From a virus: a DNA stretch of 64,000 nt. Under the pieces are notes generated by a model. It was not told where the DNA came from, ran no database searches, and saw only the letters and a list, made by a program, of their open reading frames with translations. Location of the stretch: IMG/VR virus record IMGVR_UViG_3300018082_000009, positions 1 to 64,000 of that record. One strand, written 5' to 3'. Below, piece after piece: positions 7,331 through 16,271 of the stretch (within the stretch, counting starts at the first letter, position 1; every line of letters starts with the position of its first letter). Made by a program: the position numbers and the translations under genes.

Positions 7331-8092
7331 ATGTCTGTATGGAATTTCAAGGACAAGGGCGTCGATGACGCCTTCTCCGGCACCAACTTATCGGTGCGGT
7401 GTTACGAGTCGCACCCACGGTTGAAGATCGGCAAGGGCACGCTGTGCGGCGGGAGTGCCAGTTACCCGGTGGTGAAGGATGCCCACGTCTACGTGGCCCT
7501 GCAGAGCGGCAGCACCAGCGGGCGCATCTCGGACCCGTGGGAGACGCAGACGGTGGTGGAGGTGCAGTACAGCATTCAGGACATGCACGCGCCCACCAAC
7601 GTCACCCGGTTCAAGAAGATGATCACGTGGCTGTGCAATCAATTGCACGAGGGCAAGACGGTCCATGTGGGCTGCATCGGGGGCCATGGCAGGACCGGCA
7701 CGGTGTTCGCGGCGATTGTCGCGGAGGCACTGGGAGAGAAGGACGCCATCCAGTGGGTGCGGAAGCACTACTGCAAGAAGGCCGTGGAGGCACGGGAGCA
7801 AGTCAAGTTCCTGATGAAGCACTACGGGGTGTCTGAGGCCGAGGGGGCGAAGAGTGCGCCCGCCGTCAAGTGGACGACCAAGCATGGCCTGAGCAAGCCC
7901 ACAGAGGCCGTGGGCCTGTCCTTGGACGAGTGGGAGGCCAACATGAAGGCCAAGCCCAAGCCCAAGGAGAAGTCGTCTCCGGGGCGACGTGTGATACTCT
8001 CAGTGGGGGCGGCGAAGGCCACCAAGGCGTTCGAACCCATGGCTTCTGACCGGAGCCTGTGGAAGCTGAAGAAAAAGTCCAAGGCGGTTTGA
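7331..8092 (+). CDS. Dual-specificity-type protein phosphatase 2
   Basis: A 253-residue protein with its ATG at 7331, GGCGGAG upstream, and coupled to the preceding gene. The active-site loop is VGCIGGHGRTG with C115 and R121, matching CX5R. As in phosphatase 1, Gly replaces the usual His before the Cys. The segment VRKHYCKKAVEA after the loop is shared with phosphatase 1. The C-terminal 80 residues are Lys/Pro-rich and probably extended. The gene carries an exact palindrome copy at 7634 and ends in the -35 box of the next promoter. Confidence 0.8.
   Translation: MSVWNFKDKGVDDAFSGTNLSVRCYESHPRLKIGKGTLCGGSASYPVVKDAHVYVALQSGSTSGRISDPWETQTVVEVQYSIQDMHAPTNVTRFKKMITWLCNQLHEGKTVHVGCIGGHGRTGTVFAAIVAEALGEKDAIQWVRKHYCKKAVEAREQVKFLMKHYGVSEAEGAKSAPAVKWTTKHGLSKPTEAVGLSLDEWEANMKAKPKPKEKSSPGRRVILSVGAAKATKAFEPMASDRSLWKLKKKSKAV
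7634..7647. repeat. Palindrome TGCAATCAATTGCA
   Basis: Exact copy, extended to GTGCAATCAATTGCAC at 7633-7648, about 25 bases upstream of the phosphatase active-site codons. Confidence 0.85.
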
Positions 8093-8118
8093 CAAACCCG
8101 GAGACGACGTGTTACACT
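8089..8118 (+). promoter_or_regulatory. sigma70-type promoter
   Basis: TTGACA at 8089-8094, an 18-base spacer, and TACACT at 8113-8118 with TGT before it. The upstream stop is inside the -35 box. CCAAGGAGTGGG precedes the ATG at 8152. Confidence 0.8.
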
Positions 8119-8151
8119 GTCTCCAGTTCAATTTCGTCCAAGGAGTGGGCA

Positions 8152-9147
8152 ATGCCAGTCACGATTAGTTCAGAGGCGCAGTTGGTGTTCTTCAACAAGG
8201 TTTTCGGGATCACGCACCCGGTGACCCTCAAGGCCAAGGTCTTGTTGACACAGGGAGTGGCGTTCGAAGTCTCCCTTTACAACGTCCGGGCACAGGTCAA
8301 GGGCAAGACCCAACAGGTCAACCTGACCTACGGGACGACGGCTCTGATGAAGGGCACGGCAGACGCCGTGGTCCTCTCGCAGAACAAGAAGCTCATCGAG
8401 GAATGGGTGACCGGGCTCTACGTGAGCATGGGTTCTCCGGAGGCCCAGAAGGCCACCCTGAAGGCACCTGTGCAGACCGCTCCGATTGCCTACAGAGTGG
8501 TCTTGCTGGGCGTGACGCACCCGCTGCCGCATCTTCTAAAGCTGGTCAAGGCGGTGCATTCGGTGACCGGTGGTACCGTGGCAGCGGCCAAGAAGAAGGT
8601 CGATGATGCGGTGGCCGGAGCGACGGTGGAGATTGGCACGTATCCGTCGTTGGAAGCGGCGAATATCGCGGCGGCACCCATCACAGCGGCGGAAGGCCAT
8701 CTGCAGTTCGTACCTCTGGTCCCTCCGACCGTGACGGTGGCCCCACCACAGGTGGTGGGGGGTCCGGGTCCATATGCGTGGGCCAAGCCGGTGGACCAAG
8801 TCATCGACCTGAAGGCGGCGAAGGCTCTGGGCCAGAAGGTCCACGGCACGAGCACCGGCAGCGTGTATCACACGATTGCCATCAGCGAGCACGTGAAGGT
8901 GGCGGCACGGCTCTATACGACCGGGTCCATCTCGATCCGGGCGGAGTGGACGGACAATCCCACGGGTGACCTGAAGCTGCTCGCGGAAGCGGGCCTGCAG
9001 ATGAAGCCCAGCTACGGCAGCATCCATTTCGACGCGCAGGACGTGCCGCTCCAGCGGGTCATCGGGGCCTTCCTGCTCGGCACGGGCATCGAGTGGCAGC
9101 AAGTGGTGACCAAGGGTGCGGATCTGGTCATCGGGGAATACAAGTGA
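8152..9147 (+). CDS. Protein with possible L7/L12-like central domain
   Basis: A 331-residue protein whose ATG at 8152 follows CCAAGGAGTGGG. Residues about 112-190 run VVLLGV, then LVKAVHSVTGGTVAAAKKKVDDA, then two helices and a strand. This order and spacing resemble the ribosomal L7/L12 C-terminal domain, which has IKAVR, TGLGLKEAK and a final beta strand. That domain docks translation factors, so an effect on the host ribosome is conceivable but unproven. The remaining parts, including PPQVVGGPGPYAWAKP as a linker, are unrecognised. It heads a coupled run of genes that leads into the DNA polymerase. Confidence 0.6.
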   Translation: MPVTISSEAQLVFFNKVFGITHPVTLKAKVLLTQGVAFEVSLYNVRAQVKGKTQQVNLTYGTTALMKGTADAVVLSQNKKLIEEWVTGLYVSMGSPEAQKATLKAPVQTAPIAYRVVLLGVTHPLPHLLKLVKAVHSVTGGTVAAAKKKVDDAVAGATVEIGTYPSLEAANIAAAPITAAEGHLQFVPLVPPTVTVAPPQVVGGPGPYAWAKPVDQVIDLKAAKALGQKVHGTSTGSVYHTIAISEHVKVAARLYTTGSISIRAEWTDNPTGDLKLLAEAGLQMKPSYGSIHFDAQDVPLQRVIGAFLLGTGIEWQQVVTKGADLVIGEYK

Positions 9148-9401
9148 CGGCCACCGATAGCCTGCGAGTCGAGGCCCCGGCCGCGCAGGCAGAGTTGACG
9201 TGGCTGTTGGCGGTCAAGGTGGGGGACACACGCTCCGGCGTGCTGTTCCCGGCCTTTGAGACGCCCGTGGAGTGGGTCTGCACGGAGGTGGGCATTGCCC
9301 ACTGGGAGTTCACAGCACAGTTCTGTGGCCTGCCGCTGTGCGGCGTGAGGATAGAACCGCGAGAGGGCATGCTGGTGCTCACGATGAAGGAGTCTGTATG
9401 A
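9144..9401 (+). CDS. Small hypothetical protein with GTG start
   Basis: An 85-residue protein starting at GTG 9144, which overlaps the preceding TGA (GTGA) and has GGGGAA upstream. The frame is open from 9093, but the extra residues are out-of-frame translation of the upstream gene. The sequence has a Cys-containing segment FCGLPLCGVRIEPREG and looks like a small beta protein. No family was recognised. Confidence 0.65.
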   Translation: MTATDSLRVEAPAAQAELTWLLAVKVGDTRSGVLFPAFETPVEWVCTEVGIAHWEFTAQFCGLPLCGVRIEPREGMLVLTMKESV

Positions 9402-9673
9402 CGAAGAAGCGTGCCGTGTTGACCGTTACCGTGCGGGCCAGCACTCTGAAGCGGGCGTTCTTGAAGTTGTTCCCCGGCAAGACCGCGCAGGAGATGTACC
9501 CGCACTGGCTGAAGTTCTGGGGGAACCTTTCGCACAGTGACTTCACCACGGTGCAGTACGTGACACCGGAGTCTCCGGTGGAGGCCGATGGTCCGCTCGA
9601 TCCAGCGTTGCTGGCAGCGGCGTTGAAGGATCTGGAAGTCGCTCGGTTGGAACGGGAAGGTGAGGACGTATGA
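9398..9673 (+). CDS. Small hypothetical protein
   Basis: A 91-residue basic protein, with ATG 9398 overlapping the previous stop and AAGGAG seven bases before it. It begins TKKRAVLTVTVRASTLKRAF, a strand-helix start, and ends in an acidic helix LAAALKDLEVARLEREGE. The function is unknown. It is coupled to the genes on both sides. Confidence 0.7.
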   Translation: MTKKRAVLTVTVRASTLKRAFLKLFPGKTAQEMYPHWLKFWGNLSHSDFTTVQYVTPESPVEADGPLDPALLAAALKDLEVARLEREGEDV

Positions 9674-10071
9674 ACCTCCCATTCTTTGCAGCCGACACGC
9701 TTGGCTGCACGCTTTACGCGGTGAAGGGCGGGCTCGTCGCCAACGAAGTACATCGCATGGACTTCGGCCCGTGGCATGTGGACTTGGCCATCGACGTGAC
9801 CTCCGACTTGATGTCCGGGTCCGAGATTGGCCTATGGGTGACACTGGCCAAGAAGCTGCAGACCTATCTCATCGTCCGGGAGAAGGAAAGCTGGTTGCTC
9901 GTGCTGGATGACACGCTCCTGAAGGAGTGCGGGGCTCGCACCGGCTTCGGCAGCACCACGGTGAAAGAGCGGGTGGTGGAAGTCAAACCAGCGGTGAAGG
10001 GGGTTTTCCGATGGTCTGGTGACGCGTGGTCCCGTGTGCAGTATGATGGAACGCATACCATGGGAGGGTAG
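9670..10071 (+). CDS. Hypothetical protein upstream of DNA polymerase
   Basis: A 133-residue protein whose ATG overlaps the stop before it. The sequence alternates beta-type segments (WHVDLAIDV, LQTYLIVREKESWLLVLDD) and has no Cys/His cluster or known motif. Its stop touches the polymerase ATG, so the two are translated together; a role in replication is only suggested by this position. Confidence 0.7.
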   Translation: MNLPFFAADTLGCTLYAVKGGLVANEVHRMDFGPWHVDLAIDVTSDLMSGSEIGLWVTLAKKLQTYLIVREKESWLLVLDDTLLKECGARTGFGSTTVKERVVEVKPAVKGVFRWSGDAWSRVQYDGTHTMGG

Positions 10072-12450
10072 ATGCTCGTCATCTGGTCCAAAGCTGCGCC
10101 TGCGAAAGTCTTGAAGAGCCTGTCCCCGGTCCTCCGGACAGTGCCCAATCTGAACGTGACGGTGTCCAACGGGTACGAGGTGCCGGAGGGCACCACCACC
10201 ATCCTCGCACTCGGCTCAGATGCCCTGAAGCAACTCCAGACAGAGAAGATCGTCGCCAAGAACCGGACTATGACTTCCTTCCGCACGCTCCCCCAGATGC
10301 GCGGGGGCGTGCCGGTCCTTATCAGCTACAGCCCAGATATCGGAGAGATTGACCACGGCTATTACGTGGACCTCCTGACGGATGTCAGCCTCTCCATTCG
10401 CTATTGCCTCACCGGGAAGTGGCAACCCTCCTACGGCAAGTACCGCTACGTCCATGACTTCTCGGAGTTGTGTGCGGACATCCAGCAGCAATACCAAGAC
10501 ACTGAAGACCCGGTGGATGTGGCGATGGACTTGGAAACGCTGGGCCTTGACCCTTATGCAGAGCCATCACTGGTGCCTCCCTACCCCGGTGCCTACATTG
10601 TCAGTATGCAGGCGTCGTGTCGGTATGGCACGGCTGATGTGGTCCGGTTCGTAGACCGCATGCACGAGAGCCAGCGGCTGTCAGACTCAGCCTTCCGAGA
10701 GCAGATTGAATTCTTGCTCAACTGTCCCTATGTGCGGCTGAAGGGGGCCAATTTCAAGTACGACCTCCACTGGCTCTGGAGGCGTGGTGCATTCAAGTGC
10801 AGCACGTTCAGCTTCGACACCACCATTGTGGGCTCGTTGCTCGATGAGAACCGGAGTAACGCCCTCGATGTCCACGTCAAGATTTACGCCCCGTCGTTGG
10901 GCGGCTACAGCGATACCTTCGACCGCACGGTGAAGAAGGATCGGATGGACAAGGTACCACCGGACCAACTCCTGCCCTATGCTGGTGGCGACGTGGATGG
11001 GGATCTGCAAGTCGCCTCTGCCATGAAACAGGAACTGTTGCGTGACCAGAAGCTCACCAGTTTCTACGTGAACATTCTTCATCCCGCTGCCCGCGCCTTT
11101 GAGTGGGTGGAGCAGGGTGGCATCCTCGTAGACAAGCAGGCGTATGCGGAACTGAAAGCGGACTTGGAGGCGGAGCATATCCGTCTCGTGAAGGAAGCCA
11201 GTAAGATCATGGGTGGCCGCATCGTGGCGAAGCACGGGGATCCCCGGCGTCCCGGTGGCATGAACCTCACCAAGGCCAGCATGCTCTGTGACTTCATGTT
11301 TGGACCGATGGGTCTGAACCTGAAGCCCAAGATGTCCACGGAGAAGCCTGACAAGGATGGCATCCAACGGCCCAGCACCGCCATGCAGCATCTGGAGATG
11401 TTCGCAAACGTGCCGGAGGCCAAGGCATTCATCGACATCATCCGGCAGGACAGTGGCGTGATGAAGACCCTCAACACCTATGTGGTGGGGTTCCTTAGTC
11501 ATCTCCGCTCCGATGGTCGTTACCACCCGAACTACTACCTCTACGTGGGCAATCAGGAGGAGGGTGAAGGAGGAGCCAAGACCGGTCGTCTGTCTTGCAA
11601 GGCTCCTGCATTCCAGACCGTCCCCAAACACACCTTTTGGGCTCAGCGCATCCGGCGTTGTTTCCCCGCTCCTCCCGGATATGTCGTCGTGGAGCGGGAC
11701 TATAGTCAAGGTGAACTGCGTGTAATTGCCTGTATCGCGGATGAGACAAACATGATCGCTGCCTACAAGGCCGGTCGTGATTTGCACATCGAGACAGCGG
11801 CACCGTTCGCTGGGTTCACCTACGAGAGTCTGGTGGCACTGGAGAAGACGGACTTACACACGTTCGAAGAAACCCGGCAGCTTGGCAAGGCGGGAAACTT
11901 CGGACTGGTCTTCGGGATGCGAGAAGACGGATTCGTGGTCTATGCCCGTGTCAACTATGGCGTGAACCTGTCGTGGGAAGACGCACACACGTTCCGAAAC
12001 ACGTTCTTCAAGAAGTATCCACGGTTGTTGGGGTATCACACGGCGTACAAGGACTTCGCTAAGCAGAACCGGTTCGTCAGGACACCGCTGGGGCGCATCC
12101 GGCATCTGCCGCTGATCAAGTCTCCCAACCAAGAGGTGGCGTCGAAGGCGGAGCGGCAGGCCATCAACAGCCCTGTGCAGGGGACGTTGACGGACATGGT
12201 TCTCTGGACCATCGGGCTGGAGCATAAGTCTGGACTCTCAGAGATTGCTCCGTGCTTCGGTGCGTGTCACGATAGTATCCTCAACTATGTGCCGGAGGAT
12301 CGAGTCGATGAGATTGTGACCAAGCAACTGGAGCAAATGGAGAACCTGCCCTTCAATAAGGTCGAGTGGACTCCCCAGTTGAAGTTCGTAGCGGACGCCA
12401 AGTTTGGACAGAACTGGGGTGCGCTGCAGAAATTCCAGAGGTCGTCATGA
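10072..12450 (+). CDS. Family A DNA polymerase with 3'-5' exonuclease
   Basis: A 792-residue protein starting directly after the previous stop. The exonuclease domain has D153/E155 in VAMDLETLGLD, NFKYDLHW, and D307 in YAGGDVDGD. The polymerase domain has motif A ERDYSQGELR with D543, motif B ETRQLGKAGNFGLVFG with R602 and K606, and motif C ACHDS with H733/D734. All catalytic residues expected for polymerase and proofreading are present. Position 610 of motif B is Phe-Gly. No 5' nuclease domain is seen, as in T7-type enzymes. The first 100 residues, including TTILALGSDALKQL, are of unknown fold. This is the likely replicative enzyme of the phage. Confidence 0.93.
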   Translation: MLVIWSKAAPAKVLKSLSPVLRTVPNLNVTVSNGYEVPEGTTTILALGSDALKQLQTEKIVAKNRTMTSFRTLPQMRGGVPVLISYSPDIGEIDHGYYVDLLTDVSLSIRYCLTGKWQPSYGKYRYVHDFSELCADIQQQYQDTEDPVDVAMDLETLGLDPYAEPSLVPPYPGAYIVSMQASCRYGTADVVRFVDRMHESQRLSDSAFREQIEFLLNCPYVRLKGANFKYDLHWLWRRGAFKCSTFSFDTTIVGSLLDENRSNALDVHVKIYAPSLGGYSDTFDRTVKKDRMDKVPPDQLLPYAGGDVDGDLQVASAMKQELLRDQKLTSFYVNILHPAARAFEWVEQGGILVDKQAYAELKADLEAEHIRLVKEASKIMGGRIVAKHGDPRRPGGMNLTKASMLCDFMFGPMGLNLKPKMSTEKPDKDGIQRPSTAMQHLEMFANVPEAKAFIDIIRQDSGVMKTLNTYVVGFLSHLRSDGRYHPNYYLYVGNQEEGEGGAKTGRLSCKAPAFQTVPKHTFWAQRIRRCFPAPPGYVVVERDYSQGELRVIACIADETNMIAAYKAGRDLHIETAAPFAGFTYESLVALEKTDLHTFEETRQLGKAGNFGLVFGMREDGFVVYARVNYGVNLSWEDAHTFRNTFFKKYPRLLGYHTAYKDFAKQNRFVRTPLGRIRHLPLIKSPNQEVASKAERQAINSPVQGTLTDMVLWTIGLEHKSGLSEIAPCFGACHDSILNYVPEDRVDEIVTKQLEQMENLPFNKVEWTPQLKFVADAKFGQNWGALQKFQRSS

Positions 12451-12740
12451 CTACTACTCCATGGTGGGCGGGTGGCAGCAAGATAGAACACCAGCATCAG
12501 TGCCCGGTCTGCGGGTATGTGATGGACTCGGTCTGCACAGCTTACGTGGACGGTATGGGAGAGGCGTCACAGCCCAAGGCCGGAGACTTGTCCATCTGCG
12601 TGGGGTGCTGGTCCATCGGGATGTTCGAAGAGGGAGGCACGTTGCGGGTGGCTACGTCCGAGGAATGCGAGCAGGTTCCTGACTGGGTGCGAGCCCGGAT
12701 TGCGTTGCGGGAGTCGGAGACGATGGATCGTCCGTCTTGA
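12447..12740 (+). CDS. Zinc-ribbon protein
   Basis: A 97-residue protein with ATG 12447 overlapping the polymerase stop. HQCPVCGYVMDSVC, followed by SICVGCWSIG, gives paired CxxC knuckles about 35 residues apart, consistent with a zinc ribbon. A pairing partner for the polymerase is possible from position only. The stop lies inside the next -35 box. Confidence 0.75.
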   Translation: MTTTPWWAGGSKIEHQHQCPVCGYVMDSVCTAYVDGMGEASQPKAGDLSICVGCWSIGMFEEGGTLRVATSEECEQVPDWVRARIALRESETMDRPS

Positions 12741-12766
12741 CAAACGAAACTCCCGTGTGCTAAGCT
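12737..12766 (+). promoter_or_regulatory. sigma70-type promoter
   Basis: TTGACA at 12737-12742, an 18-base spacer, and TAAGCT at 12761-12766 with TGC before it. The stop of the zinc-ribbon gene is inside the -35 box. Confidence 0.75.
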
Positions 12767-12805
12767 AGAGCCTCACAGTCAATGGAGTGATCAGGAGCAC
12801 CACAC

Positions 12806-14797
12806 ATGCAGTTACCAGTAGGATTTACGCCCGCAACGTTGGATCGGGTAACGGAGTTTTTTGCCGATGAAAAGCTCGGAGAGTTGCTCTTTGCCCACAT
12901 GGGGGATCCCGAGGCCAAGACGAAGATCGTGGACTTGGAGTCGCGGAAGCTGATTCAGTTCGCGTTTGCCCCCAACGGTGAACCGGCGTTGTTCATTGCT
13001 TCCAAGGAGCGATACGCCACGGTCGAGGAGCACGCCTTTGCTGAGAAGCTGGTGTCGTTCTGGGACCGTGGGGGGAAGTTCGATTCCCGTGACGGACGCA
13101 TCATCACGAACGATGACATTCCGCCGCACGTCTACCGCATCTCGACGCCGGAGGGCGAGGTGGCCGTGGTGGAGTCGGTGGCGTCGAAGCTCCTGAAGCT
13201 GGGACTGATTCACGAGCACGATGGCAAGTTGTATGGACCCTCCAAGTTGCTCGTGGAGCAGTGGATCCATGAGAACGGCGTCTGTGACTTCTGCTCAGAA
13301 GAGCACCCGAAGCATGCGGTGATGATCCCGGAGTTTTCTCTCGGTGATGGTATCACCCAGAGTGTCGGCGGGTGGGCGGCATGCGATACGTGCCACACGA
13401 TGATCGTGGAGAGCCGGAAGACAGACCTCCTTCGGCGGGCCATCGAGGCCAGCAGCGGTGGACGGTTCACGGCAGCGGCCCTACAGGGCCTCCACAAGCG
13501 GTTCTGGAATGCCTATGAGGCGAAGATCGATGCCGCAGGCATCGGGGCGGGCTTGTTGGATTTCGTGGAAGACCGCATCAACCCGGAGAGGGAGTTCATC
13601 AATCCCAAGCTGAAGGACCGTGACCGTCGCGTGGAGGCGATTCGTCGCCTGACCGGCCTGACCACCGGGGAGTTCGCGGCACTGGAGCGTGGAGACGTGC
13701 TTCAGAACGACGTGGTCAACAAGCTCGTGGCATGGCGGAAGAAGTTTGGCATCAACGATATTGGAGAGCGGAAGGTGGCCGAGATGCTAAACAGCTTCGA
13801 CCGTCCTCTCCCACCCAGTAATGTGCCTCACTGGCAGGTTGCGCTGGACCAGAAGTTCGCTGCCATCAACAAGCTGAAGTACATTGAGCACGCACCGGGG
13901 ATGAAGAACAACCCCATCTTCTCTGATTTGATGGGTGACTTGTCGGCGCTCCGGGCGGCAGACGCCTACTCCTTCAGTGCCGAGACGATGCACGCCATCC
14001 TGATGGGGGCACAGACCATCCCGCATGAGTCCACGCTGGACTCCGTGGAACTACCATCCACGATGGCTGGGTGGTACTGGTTTGCAGAGCCCTTTCCGGT
14101 CACTGCAGCCCCGCTGACTTCCGATACCACCGCTGCCCTGCTCTGGTCATGGGATCGCCACAGGAAGACGCCCACGCTGTGCTTCTCGGCCTACGTGGTG
14201 GAGGAGCGGGATCCGGAGCGGAAGGGGGAAATCAATCCCTCCGCGAAGTGGATCTGGCCGCTGGAGATGTCCTTCCACGAGATGATCGCCCTGAACACCC
14301 AGCTATACCGGAATGCCTACGGACCCGGTGGTCCCTACGCGAATCAGGAGCCGGAGTTCTTGATCGGGGAGGAAGGCACCATCAAGGTTGTCTCGGAGAT
14401 GAGCCTGTTCTTCCTGATGTCCTGCGTGTGGTTCCGGCAGACGGTCCCCGGCAGCAAGCGGAAGATCGAACCCAAGCTCACCCAGACCCCCGGTCACATC
14501 GAACGGCACGCCCGCAAGCGGTATCAGCGGGAGCAGAAGCTGAAGGAGGTTCCGACCGTCCGGGTCATTGCGCTCCGCAAGAGTGCTGTGACAGAGTATG
14601 TGGAGCCGCACACCTCGCTGGAGACTTCGGTGCGTCACCTGAAGGTCCGCTTCGTGGTCAGTGGGCACCCGAGGCTGCAGCCGTGTGGTCCCGGCCGGAA
14701 GGACAAGAAGCTGATCTGGATTGACCCGTACCCCAAGGGTCCGGAGGATGCGCCGTTCAAGGGTCCGGACGACAAGGTGTTTGCGGTGGTGCGGTGA
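12806..14797 (+). CDS. Large protein with a central zinc finger
   Basis: A 663-residue protein; the ATG at 12806 has AGGAGC ten bases upstream. Residues about 157-195 contain GVCDFCSEEHP and WAACDTCHTM, a pair of CxxC knuckles around a 34-residue loop. The C-terminal 60 residues, from VRFVVSGHPRLQPCGPGRK to IDPYPKGPEDAPF, resemble a tail found on many plasmid and phage proteins of unknown role (GH-R-x-Q-x-x-GPGR followed by a PY-x-KG motif). The middle is helical. It stands alone behind its own promoter, so it is probably an early or middle function; the exact activity is unknown. Confidence 0.75.
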   Translation: MQLPVGFTPATLDRVTEFFADEKLGELLFAHMGDPEAKTKIVDLESRKLIQFAFAPNGEPALFIASKERYATVEEHAFAEKLVSFWDRGGKFDSRDGRIITNDDIPPHVYRISTPEGEVAVVESVASKLLKLGLIHEHDGKLYGPSKLLVEQWIHENGVCDFCSEEHPKHAVMIPEFSLGDGITQSVGGWAACDTCHTMIVESRKTDLLRRAIEASSGGRFTAAALQGLHKRFWNAYEAKIDAAGIGAGLLDFVEDRINPEREFINPKLKDRDRRVEAIRRLTGLTTGEFAALERGDVLQNDVVNKLVAWRKKFGINDIGERKVAEMLNSFDRPLPPSNVPHWQVALDQKFAAINKLKYIEHAPGMKNNPIFSDLMGDLSALRAADAYSFSAETMHAILMGAQTIPHESTLDSVELPSTMAGWYWFAEPFPVTAAPLTSDTTAALLWSWDRHRKTPTLCFSAYVVEERDPERKGEINPSAKWIWPLEMSFHEMIALNTQLYRNAYGPGGPYANQEPEFLIGEEGTIKVVSEMSLFFLMSCVWFRQTVPGSKRKIEPKLTQTPGHIERHARKRYQREQKLKEVPTVRVIALRKSAVTEYVEPHTSLETSVRHLKVRFVVSGHPRLQPCGPGRKDKKLIWIDPYPKGPEDAPFKGPDDKVFAVVR

Positions 14798-15132
14798 TGG
14801 GCACTGTCAGAGTGGACCATTGCCCGGACTGTGGTCAGATGGTGGGTGACCTGTATTTCCACCAACAGAAGCAGTGTTCAAAAAGAATCATGGAAGACAA
14901 ACGCCTGTATCCACGGGCGTCTCCCCTGAGTCGGGCCTTGCGGGAGATTGCCAAAGGCAAGAAGCTCTCGTCTCTGCAAGTGCCCATCGTGGAAGACGCG
15001 GCCAGCCACATCGAGGAGTTGGAAGACCGGTTGCGTGACTTCTCCAACGTGGTGGAAGAGGTGATGCCTGACGTGTTTCCAGACCAGCAGGCCAAGTTGC
15101 GAGAGGCGATTGCCTCTGCTCGGAAGTGGTAG
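14797..15132 (+). CDS. Small zinc-finger and coiled-coil protein
   Basis: A 111-residue protein. ATG 14797 overlaps the preceding TGA; a GTG three bases earlier is an alternative start. HCPDCGQMVGDLYFHQQKQC gives a C2HC-type knuckle, and the second half IEELEDRLRDFSNVVEEV looks like a short coiled coil. The function is unknown. Confidence 0.7.
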   Translation: MGTVRVDHCPDCGQMVGDLYFHQQKQCSKRIMEDKRLYPRASPLSRALREIAKGKKLSSLQVPIVEDAASHIEELEDRLRDFSNVVEEVMPDVFPDQQAKLREAIASARKW

Positions 15133-15143
15133 TCCATCACAAG

Positions 15144-15157
15144 TGCAATTAATTGCA
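15144..15157. repeat. Palindrome TGCAATTAATTGCA upstream of a ribosome binding site
   Basis: Exact copy in the 32-base gap between two genes. It overlaps the AGGA ribosome binding site of the gene at 15165. Confidence 0.85.
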
Positions 15158-15164
15158 GGACGGT

Positions 15165-15335
15165 ATGTGGAAGATCCGAAGTACTACCAAGCTCGATAAC
15201 CACAAGAAGCCCAAGTACTGGTCGCGTGAAGTAGGGTGGACGTGGAAGGACACCTCAGATAGTTATACCACCGAGGAAAAGGAGGCGATGTACACGCCAG
15301 TCGGGGGTGTGTGGGAAGAGCAACAGAACGAGTAA
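15165..15335 (+). CDS. Small hypothetical protein
   Basis: A 56-residue protein from ATG 15165, which follows CAGGA at 15156-15160; an upstream TTG at 15153 lies inside the palindrome and is unlikely. The sequence is Trp/Lys-rich (KPKYWSREVGWTWKD) with an acidic end. No family was recognised. Its translation could be affected by whatever binds the palindrome that overlaps its ribosome binding site. Confidence 0.6.
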   Translation: MWKIRSTTKLDNHKKPKYWSREVGWTWKDTSDSYTTEEKEAMYTPVGGVWEEQQNE

Positions 15336-15363
15336 CGCACGATTCTTCTGAAGGGAAAAGCTC

Positions 15364-16077
15364 ATGTTTGACATGTCTCGTTGTCCGCAGAATGAGGAAG
15401 AAGCTAAGGCGTGGTTCTTCGCTGGCATAGGCCAGCAGATCGGCGCACCGGCCACCAATTGGGAAGCCATCATGACCAACTGTGGTCTGCCTCCCGGCTA
15501 TGGTCCCGGTATCAAACCCACCGCCGCGATGCCGTACTTCGCGTTCACCCAACAGTTCTCCGGTGGCCCGAAGGGCCGCATCTTCCTCCCCTCCAACCAG
15601 CCTGATGAACTGGGCTACTACACGAGGTGCATTCAGTACCTCGATGACGCCGCGCAGACGTATTCGACGCAGGCGGCAGCGGCCAAGAAGCAGGGCAAGA
15701 AGGTCGAACTGCCTGACTTCACGAAGCTCGCTTCCCAGAAGAGCGCAGGCGGCGGGCTGGTGTGGTCGTGGTACTGGGTGGCCGGGAACGAGTACTCCCC
15801 GGTGCAGGGGGCTGACGGTGCGCCCGGAACGGGAACCGGTGGCGGCGGTGGCGTCTCCGGCCTGAGCGAGCAGCAGGTACAGGCGATGATCGACAAGTCG
15901 CTGGAGGGCTACGTCAAGGTCACGGATACCGTGGCCATGAAGATGGCGAGCGGCCTGTACGTGTCGTTCGTGGGTGGCGGTCCCACCAAGGACGGGGATG
16001 CCATCGACTTGGTCGGCAAGAAGGAAGTTCACGACTGGGAGTCGGTCAAGCTGGAGAAGGGCGAGCGGGAAGGCTAA
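15364..16077 (+). CDS. Hypothetical protein with Gly linker
   Basis: A 237-residue protein; ATG 15364 has GAAGGGAAAAG upstream. The first 150 residues form an unknown domain (NCGLPPGYGPGIKP, LPDFTKLASQKS). A glycine linker (GTGTGGGGG) joins it to a C-terminal part with GLSEQQVQAMIDKSLEGYV and FVGGGPTKDGDAIDLVGK. Such layouts occur in structural or accessory phage proteins, but nothing identifies this one. It ends a run of genes and is followed by 279 bases without a gene. Confidence 0.7.
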   Translation: MFDMSRCPQNEEEAKAWFFAGIGQQIGAPATNWEAIMTNCGLPPGYGPGIKPTAAMPYFAFTQQFSGGPKGRIFLPSNQPDELGYYTRCIQYLDDAAQTYSTQAAAAKKQGKKVELPDFTKLASQKSAGGGLVWSWYWVAGNEYSPVQGADGAPGTGTGGGGGVSGLSEQQVQAMIDKSLEGYVKVTDTVAMKMASGLYVSFVGGGPTKDGDAIDLVGKKEVHDWESVKLEKGEREG

Positions 16078-16271
16078 GCACTCGTCGTCCAGACGTTGGT
16101 GCGTCCGCACAAGTCCGATCTAGCCCTTGACTGGATAGCGACTGGGTATACACGGTCGCGGTGAAGGTTTCCAAGGGGGTGGCAGACGATACCCGGACAA
16201 GATCGCCAGCTTGTTTCCTTTTGCCCTGTCAGTGAGCAGGTTAACGGCTTCCACGTTGGGCGGCATACAAG

